Below the pieces are notes generated by a model. That model was not told where the DNA came from. It saw nothing but the letters and a program-made list of their open reading frames with translations, and did no database searches. From the NCBI RefSeq assembly GCF_022559625.1, contig NZ_CP042288.1, positions 2,924,155 to 2,988,154 on the forward strand: DNA of 64,000 nt. Direction: 5' to 3'. Origin of the DNA: Aquisalinus flavus. Its GTDB lineage: Bacteria; Pseudomonadota; Alphaproteobacteria; Caulobacterales; Parvularculaceae. This document shows positions 9,576 through 18,746 of the stretch, piece by piece. The translations under genes and the position numbers were made by a program. Every line of letters starts with the position of its first letter. Position 1 is the first letter of the stretch.

Positions 9576-9687
9576 CTATCAGGTCAGCTGCGGGCCGCCG
9601 CGGGTCTTAACATAGGACATTGTGTCCTCTGTTGCCGGTGGTAAGGTGTCAGGCTGATGGCGTCTTGCCAGAGCTTGGGGGAGTGCC

Positions 9688-10740
9688 ATGCCAATCATCG
9701 AAGATCTTCTGGACCGGATTGGACTGTCGAACGACAAGATCCTCGTTTCTGCCCTTGAACAGCTTGGCGAAGGCGTCATCGTCGCCGACGCCAATGGCCG
9801 GCTTGTCTTCATCAATGCGGCTGCGGCGCGGATCCATGATGTAAAGCAGCTCGATGTCGAGCCGGATGACTATTCCGACGCCTATCACCTTCTGACGAGC
9901 GAGGGCGAGCCGCACCCGCCCCATGACCTGCCGCTTGCCCGCGCCGTGGCAAACGGCGAGACGGTCGAGGACGCCCACTGGAAGATACGCCGCCCTGACG
10001 GCGCTCTCGTCGATGCCGTTGGCACGGCCCGTCCTATTCGTGATGAAGAAGGCAAACAGGTCGGCTCGGTCCTGACCATGTCTGACAGGACGCAGGAGAT
10101 GGAGACCCGGCGCGAACTCGATGCAGCGCTGAAGGCCAAGGACGCGCTGCTCTACGAGGTCAATCACCGTGTAAAGAACAATCTGGCGCTGGTCTCGGCG
10201 CTGCTGCGGCTGCAGGCTCAGTCCGTTGACGACGAGCTTGCCAAAAAGGCGATCCAGGACCTCGCCGGCCGGATCGGCGTGCTGGAAGAGTTTCACCGCA
10301 GCCTGTACCAGACCGGCGGCCATAACGAGATCGATATCGTCGCCTTCCTGTCGGAGAACATGACCGACAGCCTGAAGGCGATGACGATGGAAAACCGGAT
10401 TGCGATCAAGGTGCGGACATCGGGCCGCGCCATTTTCCAGATCGACCGGGCCGTGCCCCTCGTTCTTGCGCTGAATGAAATGCTGCTGAATTCGATCAAG
10501 CACGCCTTTGCCAACACCGAAAATCCCGAGATTGCCCTCGACATCAAGGCCGACGGCGAACAGCTGAGCATCATTTATGCGGATAATGGTTGCGGGCTGG
10601 GTGACGTCGACGCCGGCAGCAAGGCGAAGGGCATCGGCCGCGCCCTCATAGCCAATTTGTCGAGCCAGCTGGACGCGACCATGGAAACCCTCACTGACGC
10701 GCAAGGTTTCCGCGTCAGGATCGACCTGCCGCTGGACTGA
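9688..10740 (+). CDS. PAS-domain sensor histidine kinase of the HisKA_2 type
   Basis: 350 residues, no membrane helix, so cytoplasmic. Residues about 20-140 form a PAS domain (LGEGVIVADANGRLVFINAAAARI ... IRDEEGKQVGSVLTMSDRT). The phospho-acceptor region is the HisKA_2 form, H160 in YEVNHRVKNNLALVSALLRLQ. The HATPase_c domain has LVLALNEMLLNSIKHA and YADNGCGLG. Kinases of this class often act with PhyR-type or single-domain regulators in the alphaproteobacterial general stress pathway; no partner is adjacent. A GGGGGAG site precedes the ATG. Its TGA ends at 10740, and the stop of the converging gene begins at 10741 with no spacer. Confidence 0.92.
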   Translation: MPIIEDLLDRIGLSNDKILVSALEQLGEGVIVADANGRLVFINAAAARIHDVKQLDVEPDDYSDAYHLLTSEGEPHPPHDLPLARAVANGETVEDAHWKIRRPDGALVDAVGTARPIRDEEGKQVGSVLTMSDRTQEMETRRELDAALKAKDALLYEVNHRVKNNLALVSALLRLQAQSVDDELAKKAIQDLAGRIGVLEEFHRSLYQTGGHNEIDIVAFLSENMTDSLKAMTMENRIAIKVRTSGRAIFQIDRAVPLVLALNEMLLNSIKHAFANTENPEIALDIKADGEQLSIIYADNGCGLGDVDAGSKAKGIGRALIANLSSQLDATMETLTDAQGFRVRIDLPLD

Positions 10741-11778
10741 TTACTCTGCGGTCAGTGCCTGCGAGAAGAAGGGCAGCACCTTGTCGCGGAACTGTTCGGA
10801 CACGCGGTTGACGTGATCGCCTTCATAGATCTCGAAGTCATGCTCGATGCCGTTGAGGGTCAGCCATTCATTCATCTTCTTCGCCCCGGGCAGCAGCCAG
10901 TCCTCGTCGCCGATGTCGATCGCGATCGCCTCGTAGCTATCGAGCGCGGCGCGGTACTGGTCCGCCATGGCCAGAGGGGCGTTGGCTGTCCAGCGGGCGA
11001 CCGGATCGGTCACGGCGTCATCGCCCGGCAAATCGAAATAGAAGGGCGGGTTTTCCGGGTTCGGCGACCAGGCGGCGGCGGAGGCAAGCGTCGCCCGCTC
11101 GAAAAAGCCAAGCTCTAGCGTGTCGGCGGGGTCGTCATAGCCCCTGAGTTTTTCCAGCATGGCCGGATCTACGCCGCGCGACGGCTCCAGGCAGCACGGG
11201 CTCATCGCATAGAGCGCGGCGAAGACATCGGGACGCTTCATGCCGATGCGCAGCGTGCCATAGCCGCCCATGGAATGGCCGGCGAGGCCGCGGGCGTCCC
11301 GTGTCGCAACCGTGCGATAATTTGCGTCGACATAAGAGACAACATCCTCGGCGATATAGCTCTCCCAGTCGCCGACGGTGACGGAGGCTGTGTACATCGA
11401 GCCGTTGTGAAGGGTCTGGGCGTCGGGCATGACGACGATCATCTCCTGCGCGCCCCCGGCGAAAGCGCTGGCGACGGCGTCGGTGCGGGCGAGATCGGCG
11501 CGGAAGGCCTCGTTATTGGCCGAATAGCCGTGGAGGGCGTAGACGACCGGGTAGCGCCGGTCTTCGTCGGTCGCGTAACTCGGCGGCAGGTAGACGATGA
11601 TGTCGCGGGTCGCGTCATTGCCTTCGAGGTTTCCCTCGAGCGACGGGCCGGGGATCAGCACCTGTTCGACGGAGACGCCCTGCGCCGCGACAGGGCTTGC
11701 CATCGCAGCTATGGCGACGCCGGCGGCCGTCATTGCGCCAACGGCCTTGCGGGTGATCGTGCTTATCGTGATTGTCAT
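10741..11778 (-). CDS. Secreted alpha/beta-hydrolase esterase (esterase D-like)
   Basis: 345 residues from the ATG at 11778; the frame is open 20 codons further but without a better ribosome site. A signal peptide runs to about residue 33 (VAIAAMASPVAAQG). The fold matches the putative-esterase family: DIIVYLPPSYA, RYPVVYALHGYSANNEAF, nucleophile elbow GLAGHSMGGYGTLRIGMKRPDVF, and a C-terminal His in YEGDHVNRVSEQF. Relatives hydrolyse acyl esters including S-formylglutathione and siderophore or ferulate esters. The exported location argues against a formaldehyde-detoxification role. The specific substrate is unknown. Confidence 0.88.
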   Translation of the reverse strand: MTITISTITRKAVGAMTAAGVAIAAMASPVAAQGVSVEQVLIPGPSLEGNLEGNDATRDIIVYLPPSYATDEDRRYPVVYALHGYSANNEAFRADLARTDAVASAFAGGAQEMIVVMPDAQTLHNGSMYTASVTVGDWESYIAEDVVSYVDANYRTVATRDARGLAGHSMGGYGTLRIGMKRPDVFAALYAMSPCCLEPSRGVDPAMLEKLRGYDDPADTLELGFFERATLASAAAWSPNPENPPFYFDLPGDDAVTDPVARWTANAPLAMADQYRAALDSYEAIAIDIGDEDWLLPGAKKMNEWLTLNGIEHDFEIYEGDHVNRVSEQFRDKVLPFFSQALTAE

Positions 11779-11983
11779 TATTTTCTCGCCGTGTGATTTT
11801 TCCTGATTTAACCGCCTTGCCTGCTTGGCGGCAAGCATTGGTTGGCGCCGGCACGCCTGACACCGTCAAGCTTGCGCCCTTTAATGCCTTGCGGTGCCCG
11901 CGATAATCGGCTAACACCCGCCAACCCTTGCTGGACGGTGCCCCGGCAGGCGGTCTTTGTTTACCGGCACTCGGAGAAAAGCA

Positions 11984-12253
11984 ATGTCGATTACTGCTGA
12001 GCGCAAATCTGCGCTGATCAAGGATTATGCCCGCGAAGAGGGCGACACAGGCTCCCCGGAAGTACAGGTCGCCATCCTGACCGAGCGGATCCAGAACCTG
12101 ACCGAACATTTCAAGGACCACAAGAAGGACAACCACTCCCGCCGTGGCCTTCTGAAGATGGTTTCCCAGCGCCGCCGGCTGCTGGACTATGTCAAAAAGA
12201 TTGACGAGGGGCGCTACCAGTCCCTGATCGAACGGCTTGGCCTGCGCCGCTAA
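11984..12253 (+). CDS. rpsO: 30S ribosomal protein S15
   Basis: 89 residues, the normal S15 length, starting [12 protein letters not shown] with a GGAG site eight bases before the ATG. Conserved blocks include [36 protein letters not shown] and the C-terminal RRRLLDYV. S15 binds the 16S rRNA central domain early in 30S assembly. It is followed by an intrinsic terminator and then pnp, the arrangement seen in many bacteria, where pnp is transcribed partly by read-through. Confidence 0.99.
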   Translation: MSITAERKSALIKDYAREEGDTGSPEVQVAILTERIQNLTEHFKDHKKDNHSRRGLLKMVSQRRRLLDYVKKIDEGRYQSLIERLGLRR

Positions 12254-12269
12254 AGCAGGTAAACCGGAA

Positions 12270-12296
12270 AGCGGGCCTTATGGGCCCGCTTTTGTT
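12270..12296 (+). terminator. Intrinsic terminator after rpsO
   Basis: Stem AGCGGGCC (12270-12277) pairs with GGCCCGCT (12283-12290) around a five-base loop TTATG, followed by TTTGTT. It begins 17 bases after the rpsO stop. It probably limits transcription from rpsO into pnp, which needs read-through or its own promoter in 12297-12390. Confidence 0.88.
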
Positions 12297-12390
12297 ATGT
12301 GGCCAGGCGTGCAGCAAGGGTGCTGACGCCCGCCACACGTACACAAGGACGCGTGCAATCCGGTACTCGTCCGAATTGAAAGAAACTCTC

Positions 12391-14580
12391 ATGTTTACAA
12401 TTACGAAGAAGACGATTGAGTGGGCCGGCAAGGAGCTGACCCTCGAGACGGGCCGTATTGCCCGGCAGGCCGACGGCGCGGTTCTCGCGACCTATGGCGA
12501 CACCAGCGTGCTGGCCACAGTGGTCGGCAAGCGCGAAACCAAGCCGGGGCAGGATTTCTTCCCGCTGACCGTCAACTATCAGGAAAAAACATTTGCCGCC
12601 GGTCGTATTCCTGGCGGTTATTTCAAGCGTGAAGGCCGTCCGACAGAGAAAGAGACGCTGACCTCGCGCCTGATCGACCGTCCGATCCGCCCGCTCTTTG
12701 CACCGGGCTTCAAGAACGAGGTACAGGTCGTCTGTACCGTGATGAGCCACGACCTGGAGAATGATCCCGATGTCGTTGCCATGATTGCCGCTTCTGCCGC
12801 GCTGACCATTTCCGGCCTGCCCTTCATGGGCCCGATCGGTGCTGCCCGCGTCGCCTACAAGGATGGCGACTACATCATCAACCCGACCCTCGCCGAGATG
12901 GAAGAGACCGAGCTCGATCTCGTCATGGCCGGTACGGCCGACGCAGTGATGATGGTCGAATCTGAAGCGAAAGAGCTGTCGGAAGAAATCATGCTCGGCG
13001 CGGTCGTCGCCGGTCACGGTGCGGCCAAGGAAGCCGTCGACTTCATCATCTCCTTCGCCGAGAAATGCGCGAAAGAGCCGTGGGATTATACGCCTGCGGA
13101 TTATTCCGAGCATATGGGCAGGATCCGCGAGCTGGCAGAAGCCGGCCTGCGCGATGCCTATGGCGAGCGCCAGAAGCAGGCCCGTGTCGAGAAAATCGGC
13201 GCAGTGAAAGACAGGGTCTATGCCGAGCTGTGCAACGAGGAAGACGAGAAAGCCCTCGACAAAACGATGGTCGGCTCGTTGCTGAAATCGCTGGAAAGCG
13301 ACATCGTTCGTAACGGTATCCTCGACACTGGCGAGCGGATCGACGGGCGTGACACGAAAACCGTCCGCCAGATCGAGTCCGAAGTCAGCATCCTGCCGCG
13401 GACCCACGGTTCTGCCCTGTTCACCCGCGGTGAGACGCAGGCGATCGTCGTTGCCACGCTCGGCACCGGCGAGGACATGCAATATATCGACGCGCTGGCC
13501 GGGACATATCAGGAAAGCTTCCTGCTGCATTACAACTTCCCGCCATACTCCGTCGGCGAGACCGGCCGCATGGGCTCCCCGGGCCGCCGCGAGATCGGTC
13601 ACGGCAAACTTGCCTGGCGGGCGCTGCGCGCCGTTCTTCCGTCCCAGGAAGAATTTCCCTACACGCTCCGCCTGGTCTCCGAAATCACGGAATCCAACGG
13701 CTCGTCCTCGATGGCGACCGTCTGTGGCTCGTCCCTTGCGATGATGGATGCCGGCGTGCCGATCAAGCGCGCCGTCGCCGGTATCGCCATGGGTCTTATC
13801 CTCGAAGGCGAACGCTTCGCCGTTCTGTCCGACATTCTTGGCGATGAAGATCACCTCGGCGACATGGACTTCAAGGTCGCCGGTACGGATCAGGGCGTCA
13901 CCTCGCTGCAAATGGACATCAAGATCGCCGGCATCACCCGCGAGATCATGGAAACCGCTCTTGCCCAGGCAAAAGACGGCCGCATGCACATTCTCGGCGA
14001 GATGGGCAAGGCGATCGGCGAGTCCCGCGGCGAACTGGGCGAATATGCCCCGCGCATCGAGACAATGCAGATTCCGACCGACAAGATCCGTGAAGTGATC
14101 GGCACCGGCGGCAAGGTGATCCGCGAGATCGTCGAGAAAACCGGCGCCAAGATCAATATTGATGATGACGGCCTGATCAAGATTGCTTCTTCCGAGAAGG
14201 AACAGATCGATGCCGCCATCAAGTGGATCAAGTCGATCACGGACGAACCGGAAATCGGCGAAATCTACAAGGGCAAGGTCGTCAAGACGATGGACTTCGG
14301 CGCCTTCGTCAACTTCTTCGGGGCCCGCGACGGTCTGGTGCATATTTCGCAGCTCGCTGCGGAGCGTATCGACAAGACCTCCGATGTCGTCAAGGAAGGC
14401 GACGAGGTCTATGTCAAACTTCTGGGCTTCGACGATCGCGGCAAGGTCAAGCTGTCGATGAAAGTCGTGGACCAGGAAACCGGTGAACTGGTGCCGGGCA
14501 TGGAAGACGAGGATGACACCGGCGGCGGCGGCGGCGGTGACCGTCCGCGCCGTGCGCGCCGTGCGCGCCGCGACGACTAG
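12391..14580 (+). CDS. pnp: Polyribonucleotide nucleotidyltransferase (PNPase)
   Basis: 729 residues from the ATG at 12391 ([16 protein letters not shown]); an upstream in-frame start at 12280 lies inside the rpsO terminator and is unlikely. Domain order is the usual one: RNase PH 1 ([22 protein letters not shown]), helical linker, RNase PH 2 ([36 protein letters not shown]), KH ([20 protein letters not shown]) and S1 ([17 protein letters not shown]). It degrades RNA 3' to 5' phosphorolytically and scaffolds the degradosome. The C-terminus is a short Gly tract and an Arg-rich tail made by a small tandem DNA repeat (RRARRARR). Confidence 0.99.
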   Translation: MFTITKKTIEWAGKELTLETGRIARQADGAVLATYGDTSVLATVVGKRETKPGQDFFPLTVNYQEKTFAAGRIPGGYFKREGRPTEKETLTSRLIDRPIRPLFAPGFKNEVQVVCTVMSHDLENDPDVVAMIAASAALTISGLPFMGPIGAARVAYKDGDYIINPTLAEMEETELDLVMAGTADAVMMVESEAKELSEEIMLGAVVAGHGAAKEAVDFIISFAEKCAKEPWDYTPADYSEHMGRIRELAEAGLRDAYGERQKQARVEKIGAVKDRVYAELCNEEDEKALDKTMVGSLLKSLESDIVRNGILDTGERIDGRDTKTVRQIESEVSILPRTHGSALFTRGETQAIVVATLGTGEDMQYIDALAGTYQESFLLHYNFPPYSVGETGRMGSPGRREIGHGKLAWRALRAVLPSQEEFPYTLRLVSEITESNGSSSMATVCGSSLAMMDAGVPIKRAVAGIAMGLILEGERFAVLSDILGDEDHLGDMDFKVAGTDQGVTSLQMDIKIAGITREIMETALAQAKDGRMHILGEMGKAIGESRGELGEYAPRIETMQIPTDKIREVIGTGGKVIREIVEKTGAKINIDDDGLIKIASSEKEQIDAAIKWIKSITDEPEIGEIYKGKVVKTMDFGAFVNFFGARDGLVHISQLAAERIDKTSDVVKEGDEVYVKLLGFDDRGKVKLSMKVVDQETGELVPGMEDEDDTGGGGGGDRPRRARRARRDD

Positions 14581-14607
14581 GCGCGTCCGAAGCCAATTGA
14601 ATTGAGA

Positions 14608-14640
14608 AACCGCCCGGTGCAATGCCGGGCGGTTTTTCTT
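14608..14640 (+). terminator. Intrinsic terminator after pnp
   Basis: Ten-base stem AACCGCCCGG (14608-14617) and CCGGGCGGTT (14625-14634) with a seven-base loop, followed by TTTCTT. It lies 28 bases past the pnp stop. Confidence 0.92.
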
Positions 14641-14714
14641 TATGTGCCGAGCCCCTTGGCGCAAGCCGCCGACTGGCCTAGGTTACCCGACTTACATGCA
14701 AGGGGATTTTGACC

Positions 14715-16619
14715 ATGGTCACCACAGTAACGCACCGTTTTGTCCTGATGATGGGCGCCGCCGCCTTCGCACTAACCGCCTGCGGCGGTGACGACACTGC
14801 CGGCACCCCCGCCGAAACGACGCCAGCGGCTGCGCAGTCCGACCAGGTCGTCCAGAAGACCCAATCCGACCTTTTCATGGAGATGGCCGAGCGCCACGCG
14901 GCGCGCTACCTGAAATCCAATCCCGAACAGGCGACCAGCCTTGGTGTCGAGACCGCTGTTGCCGGGCGCGCCTATAACGCCATGTTCGGCGAATACGGGT
15001 ATGCCGCAAATCAGGACGCTATCGGCATGAACGAGCGCTTCCTCGAACAGCTGCGCCGGTTCGATCGCGCCGATCTCGACGGCACGGCGCTCGTCACCTA
15101 TGACGTGCTCGAGAATGCCTACGAGATGGCGGCCGAGCGCAATGGCTATGATTTTGGCAATGCGGCGGTGATGGTCTCAAACGGGCCATATGTCCTCAAC
15201 CAGCTCGTCGGTCCGCATATCAGCATCCCGCAGATGATGCTGACCGAGCAGCCGCTGGAAAGCGCCTCTGACATAGAGGATTACCTCACCCGCCTTGGCA
15301 AGTTTGGCATCGTGTTCGAGGCTGTCGGCGATGCCCTCGTCGCCGATGCCAATGCCGGGGTCGTTCCGCCAATCTTTGCGCTCGAGAAAATCGCGATTAC
15401 CGCTAACGGCTTCATCGATGTTCCGCCAGCGGAGCACCCGCTCGTTACCCGCGTTGAAGGCGCGGTTGCCGGGATCGACACGATGAGCGAGGAAGCCCGG
15501 ACCGATGCCATCGCGCAAGCGGCGGAGGTGGTCGAGACCGTTGTTTATCCGGCCTATACCCGGCTTGGCGAAACGGTCACGTCGTTGATCGACCAGTCCA
15601 ATGACGATGCCGGCATCTGGCGGATCCAGCAGGGCGAGGATTTCTATCAGCATGCGCTGAACAGCTTCGGAGGCAATGGCATGACCGCAGACGAGGTCCA
15701 TCAGCTGGGTCTCGACGAGGTCGCCCGCATTGAGGCGGCGATGGATGAGATCCTTGTTGGTATGGGTCTGACCGAGGGTTCTGTCGGCGAGCGCTTCGCG
15801 TCTATCGCTGACGACCCTGCCATGGTCTATCCGAATACGGATGAGGGCCGCGAGGAATTGCTGATCGAACTGAAAGCGCAGACCGACGCCATCATGACGA
15901 TTGCGCCCGACTGGTTCGGCACCCTCCCGCCACAGGACATGGTCGTGCGGCGCATTCCGGTTTATGAGCAGGACTCCGCGCCCGGTGGCTATTACACCGC
16001 ACCGTCGCTCGACGGCTCGCGCCCCGGCATCTACTGGATCAATCTGAAGGATACCGCAGACTGGCCGAAACAGACGCTGAAGACGCTGACCTATCATGAA
16101 GCGGTGCCGGGCCATCATTTCCAGGTCGCCCTGCAAATGGACATCGACAACTTCCCGCTCATCCGCAACACGTTCTTCTACTCTGAATTCGGCGAGGGCT
16201 GGGCGCTTTATGCCGAAGAACTTGCCGCTGAAATGGGTATGTATGAGGATGATCCCCTGGGCGATCTCGGGCGGTTGCAGTCGGAGCTTTTCCGTGCCGT
16301 GCGTCTCGTCGTCGATACCGGGCTGCACGCCAAGCAATGGACCCGTGAGGAAGCGATCGACTATATGGTCGCGACCCTGGGCGACACCGAAGCGGCAGTG
16401 ACGCGCGAAGTCGAACGCTACGCGGTCTGGCCGGGGCAGGCGACCTCCTACAAGCTCGGCATGCTGAAAATCCAGGCGCTGCGCGAAAAGGCAGAGGCGG
16501 AACTGGGCGAGGATTTCGACATCCGAACCTTCCACGACGCCATTCTGCTGGACGGCGCCGTGCCGCTGCCGGTGCTGGAACGCAAAATCAACACCTGGAT
16601 AGAGACGCAGAAAGGCTGA
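14715..16619 (+). CDS. DUF885 family lipoprotein, putative metallopeptidase
   Basis: 634 residues from the ATG at 14715, with AGGGG ten bases upstream; a TTG at 14709 is too close to that site. The N-terminus is a lipoprotein signal with lipobox LTAC followed by GGDD. DUF885 features are clear: the N-terminal block ATSLGVE, and TYHEAVPGHHFQVAL, which carries an HExxxGHH arrangement thought to bind zinc, followed by FYSEFGEGWALYAEELA. YKLGMLKIQALREKA lies near the end. Family members are common in Sphingomonadales and Caulobacterales and are presumed exported peptidases; the substrate is unknown. It is transcribed alone after the pnp terminator. Confidence 0.9.
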   Translation: MVTTVTHRFVLMMGAAAFALTACGGDDTAGTPAETTPAAAQSDQVVQKTQSDLFMEMAERHAARYLKSNPEQATSLGVETAVAGRAYNAMFGEYGYAANQDAIGMNERFLEQLRRFDRADLDGTALVTYDVLENAYEMAAERNGYDFGNAAVMVSNGPYVLNQLVGPHISIPQMMLTEQPLESASDIEDYLTRLGKFGIVFEAVGDALVADANAGVVPPIFALEKIAITANGFIDVPPAEHPLVTRVEGAVAGIDTMSEEARTDAIAQAAEVVETVVYPAYTRLGETVTSLIDQSNDDAGIWRIQQGEDFYQHALNSFGGNGMTADEVHQLGLDEVARIEAAMDEILVGMGLTEGSVGERFASIADDPAMVYPNTDEGREELLIELKAQTDAIMTIAPDWFGTLPPQDMVVRRIPVYEQDSAPGGYYTAPSLDGSRPGIYWINLKDTADWPKQTLKTLTYHEAVPGHHFQVALQMDIDNFPLIRNTFFYSEFGEGWALYAEELAAEMGMYEDDPLGDLGRLQSELFRAVRLVVDTGLHAKQWTREEAIDYMVATLGDTEAAVTREVERYAVWPGQATSYKLGMLKIQALREKAEAELGEDFDIRTFHDAILLDGAVPLPVLERKINTWIETQKG

Positions 16620-16635
16620 GCCTTCCTGCGTCTCT
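16601..16635. other. Long hairpin covering the DUF885 stop codon
   Basis: AGAGACGCAG(A)AAGG (16601-16615) pairs with CCTT(C)CTGCGTCTCT (16621-16635) around loop CTGAG, with one mismatch. The stop codon TGA (16617-16619) is in the loop. No T-tract follows on either strand, so a classical terminator is not indicated. The PilZ gene ends convergently 45 bases away, so it could separate the two transcripts or protect the mRNA 3' end. Confidence 0.6.
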
Positions 16636-16679
16636 ACCTGCCCTTTGCGTGCAAGCGTACAGGGGGACAGGTGTTGGAA

Positions 16680-16994
16680 TCAGCTATGGGTGTTGTGCAG
16701 GTGGACAATCAGGGCAGAGATGAAATGGGCACCGATATCGGCGCCTGACTGCCACGCCTTTCGGCAGGTAATCACGATCTCGTCCTCGGTGAACTCGAGG
16801 TCGAAGCGCGGCGGCACATATTCAGGCCTGTCGAGGACAATCCTCGCGCCGCCCGGCGACGTGTTTGTGATAGTACACGGATGCGAACAGCCATCATTGA
16901 TGATGAGCCGCCCTTTTATCTCGGTATCGAGCCTCTTAAAGGCACGTCGGCAAGCCTCGCTTGTCGCAAGACTTTCATATTTCAATCCAGGCAT
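16680..16994 (-). CDS. PilZ domain protein
   Basis: 104 residues from the ATG at 16994, which has AGAGG nine bases upstream; the ATG at 17003 directly abuts that site. A single PilZ domain is suggested by an N-terminal basic stretch (ACRRAFKRLDTEIKGRLII), CTITNTSPGGARIVL in place of the D/NxSxxG motif, and IGAHFI near the C-terminus. PilZ domains bind cyclic di-GMP. The canonical RxxxR motif is not obvious: R19/R20 and K22/R23 are candidates, so ligand binding is uncertain. The gene is divergent from the hemolysin III gene; the roughly 245-bp gap is AT-richer and should hold both promoters. Confidence 0.7.
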   Translation of the reverse strand: MPGLKYESLATSEACRRAFKRLDTEIKGRLIINDGCSHPCTITNTSPGGARIVLDRPEYVPPRFDLEFTEDEIVITCRKAWQSGADIGAHFISALIVHLHNTHS

Positions 16995-17240
16995 GTGGCG
17001 CATCCTCTTACAGCCTACGACACTCTCCCGCCCTTGGAGATTACACCTTCGCTAATATTCTCTAATTTTATGTTACGGTTCCCAGCCCCGTTGGCTGAAT
17101 CAACCTCCCCGAGGCGAACGAAGCTGGCAAGTGGCGTGTTGCCCTGGCGCAATAGTGACCAGCAAACACATATTTATCTGCCATTCCCCGCAATTTCGCC
17201 CTCAATGGCTGGTACGGTTATAGCAACGCTCGGAGTAGCC

Positions 17241-17948
17241 ATGTTCTTATTGCCGAAAAAAAGAAAACCGGATGTCCATTCGCGGCTGGAAGAAATTCTT
17301 CATACGGCCAGCCATGGCATCGGCATCGTTCTTGGTATCGTCGCGCTCGTGTTTCTCGCCATCCGGGCCGCACGCCAGGGCGGCGCGCTCGAAGTGACCG
17401 CGGTGATGATCTTTGCTGCCAGCATCATTCTGCTTTATCTCGCCTCGACGATTTATCACTGCTCCTGCGCGCTGCGGGCCCGGGTGCAGCATTTCCTCGA
17501 GGCTCTCGACCATTCCGCCATCTATGTGAAGATCGCCGGCAGCTATACGCCGTTTGCCCTGCTGGCCCTGTCGCCGCGCACGGGGATTTCCCTTCTCGTC
17601 TTCGTCTGGGTCGCGGCCGCCATCGGGATCGGACTGAAGATTGCCGGACACTTCATGACTGATTTGCGCAAATATGACTGGATATCGCTGGCGAGCTATC
17701 TTGGGCTCGGCTGGGTCGCCATCTTTGTCGTGCACGAATTATGGGTGAACCTGCCGACCGCAGGGTTCATCTGGCTGGTCGCGGGTGGTCTCAGCTTTAC
17801 GGTCGGGGCGTTTTTCTATGCGTGGAAATCGCGCGCCTATACCCACACCATCTTCCATGTCTTCGTGCTGGGCGGCAGTATCTGCCATTTTATCGCCGTC
17901 TATGGCTATGTCCTCGGCCGGGACCTGCCGAAAGGCGGCTTCGCCTGA
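17241..17948 (+). CDS. trhA: Hemolysin III family (TrhA/PAQR-like) membrane protein
   Basis: 235 residues from the ATG at 17241 with CGGAG six bases upstream; the frame is open far upstream but without supporting signals. About seven hydrophobic helices follow a short basic N-terminus. Family residues are conserved: HTASHGIGIVLG in helix 1, SxxYH as STIYHCSC, RVQHFLEALDHSAIYVKIAGSYTPFAL, and HTIFHVFVLGGSICHF near the end, the three His clusters expected to bind zinc. Members are related to adiponectin receptors and affect membrane lipid homeostasis; haemolytic activity is historical. A repeat element begins 12 bases after its stop. Confidence 0.93.
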   Translation: MFLLPKKRKPDVHSRLEEILHTASHGIGIVLGIVALVFLAIRAARQGGALEVTAVMIFAASIILLYLASTIYHCSCALRARVQHFLEALDHSAIYVKIAGSYTPFALLALSPRTGISLLVFVWVAAAIGIGLKIAGHFMTDLRKYDWISLASYLGLGWVAIFVVHELWVNLPTAGFIWLVAGGLSFTVGAFFYAWKSRAYTHTIFHVFVLGGSICHFIAVYGYVLGRDLPKGGFA

Positions 17949-17960
17949 CCGGCAATCTCC

Positions 17961-18012
17961 CTATAGCGTTTCCCGGTGAAGTGGAAACCGGTTCACCGTC
18001 AGGAAACGCGAC
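17961..18012. repeat. Dispersed palindromic repeat R2, full-length copy
   Basis: This 52-bp unit is a nested palindrome: outer arms GCGTTTCC (17967-17974) and GGAAACGC (18002-18009), inner arms CGGTGAA and TTCACCG. It starts with CTATAG. A 41-bp copy in the opposite orientation lies at 63017-63057 with a single mismatch. It is directly joined to repeat R3 by about 13 bases. Similar GTGGAAACCGG-centred repeats are, to my knowledge, widespread in alphaproteobacterial intergenic DNA. Confidence 0.85.
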
Positions 18013-18025
18013 AAACAAGGAGTCT

Positions 18026-18066
18026 GGGTCGTTTCAGCGTTTCCACAGAATGCTGAAACGATCTAG
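18026..18066. repeat. Palindromic repeat-like element R3 at the YitT gene end
   Basis: Perfect arms CGTTTCAGC (18030-18038) and GCTGAAACG (18052-18060) enclose a 13-base loop. The element ends ATCTAG, and CTA at 18063-18065 is the complement of the YitT stop codon TAG. Only one copy is visible here. Its REP-like form and its position between R2 and a gene end support classing it with the other repeats. Confidence 0.65.
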
Positions 18067-18737
18067 CCGAAATACCGGCCCGGCCGGTGATTGGCCGACA
18101 GCACGAACGAGAACACGACTGCGACGAGGACCGACAGCGCGACCTTGTCCGCCGGGATGATCAACAGGGCGATCGCGGCGATGACCAGGTCGGTGACCAG
18201 ATGCACATGCCCGGCCCTCGCGATCCCCCGATCCTGCAAATAGCTCGACATGATCGTCAGCCCGCCGACTCCCGAGCGGTGACGGAACAGGGCGACGATC
18301 CCCACCCCGTTCAACACGCCGCCTGCCAGGGCAGCAAAGACCGGGTTGATGCTGTCGATGACAAGATAGCGCGAGATCACAGCCGTCAGGCCGGAGACAA
18401 GGAAGATCGTCACCAGCGTCGCGCCTGTAAAGCGCACCCCCATGCGCCACAGCGCCAGGGCAAAGAACGGCAGGTTCAGGACCAGGAACGCAATCTCGAA
18501 GCGTATCGGCGATGCATAGTCGATCAGCAGCGCGACGCCGGCAACACCGCCGGTCAGGATCGTCGCCTCGCGGAACAGGCTGATCGCCAGCGCCAGCAGC
18601 AGCGCGCCGATCAGGATACCCTGCAGGTCATCGATGACTGAGTGTCTGGCACCCGGCGGCAGGTCGAGCCGGTTGGCGCGGTCCCGTTTCGCTTTTCCGC
18701 TGGCTGGTTCGCCGCTATCCGTTTCCGAGTCCGTCAC
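18063..18737 (-). CDS. YitT family membrane protein
   Basis: 224 residues: a polar, charged N-terminal tail of about 35 residues, then five to six hydrophobic helices. The family pattern is seen in LQGILIGALLLALAISLFR, ILTGGVAGVALLIDY and a GVGGLTIMSSYL segment in the second half. Unlike many YitT proteins it lacks the C-terminal soluble DUF2179 domain. Function is unknown; related proteins are proposed transporters. The stop is supplied by repeat R3. Upstream lies fabI, ending nine bases before this gene starts, on the same strand, so they may be co-transcribed. Confidence 0.85.
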   Translation of the reverse strand: MTDSETDSGEPASGKAKRDRANRLDLPPGARHSVIDDLQGILIGALLLALAISLFREATILTGGVAGVALLIDYASPIRFEIAFLVLNLPFFALALWRMGVRFTGATLVTIFLVSGLTAVISRYLVIDSINPVFAALAGGVLNGVGIVALFRHRSGVGGLTIMSSYLQDRGIARAGHVHLVTDLVIAAIALLIIPADKVALSVLVAVVFSFVLSANHRPGRYFG

Positions 18738-18746
18738 CTGCCGGGT

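Noticed and set aside
12295..14664. A 789-codon open frame on the minus strand over pnp
   Set aside because: It is antisense to an unmistakable pnp with all domains. Long shadow frames are expected in GC-rich DNA with strong codon bias.
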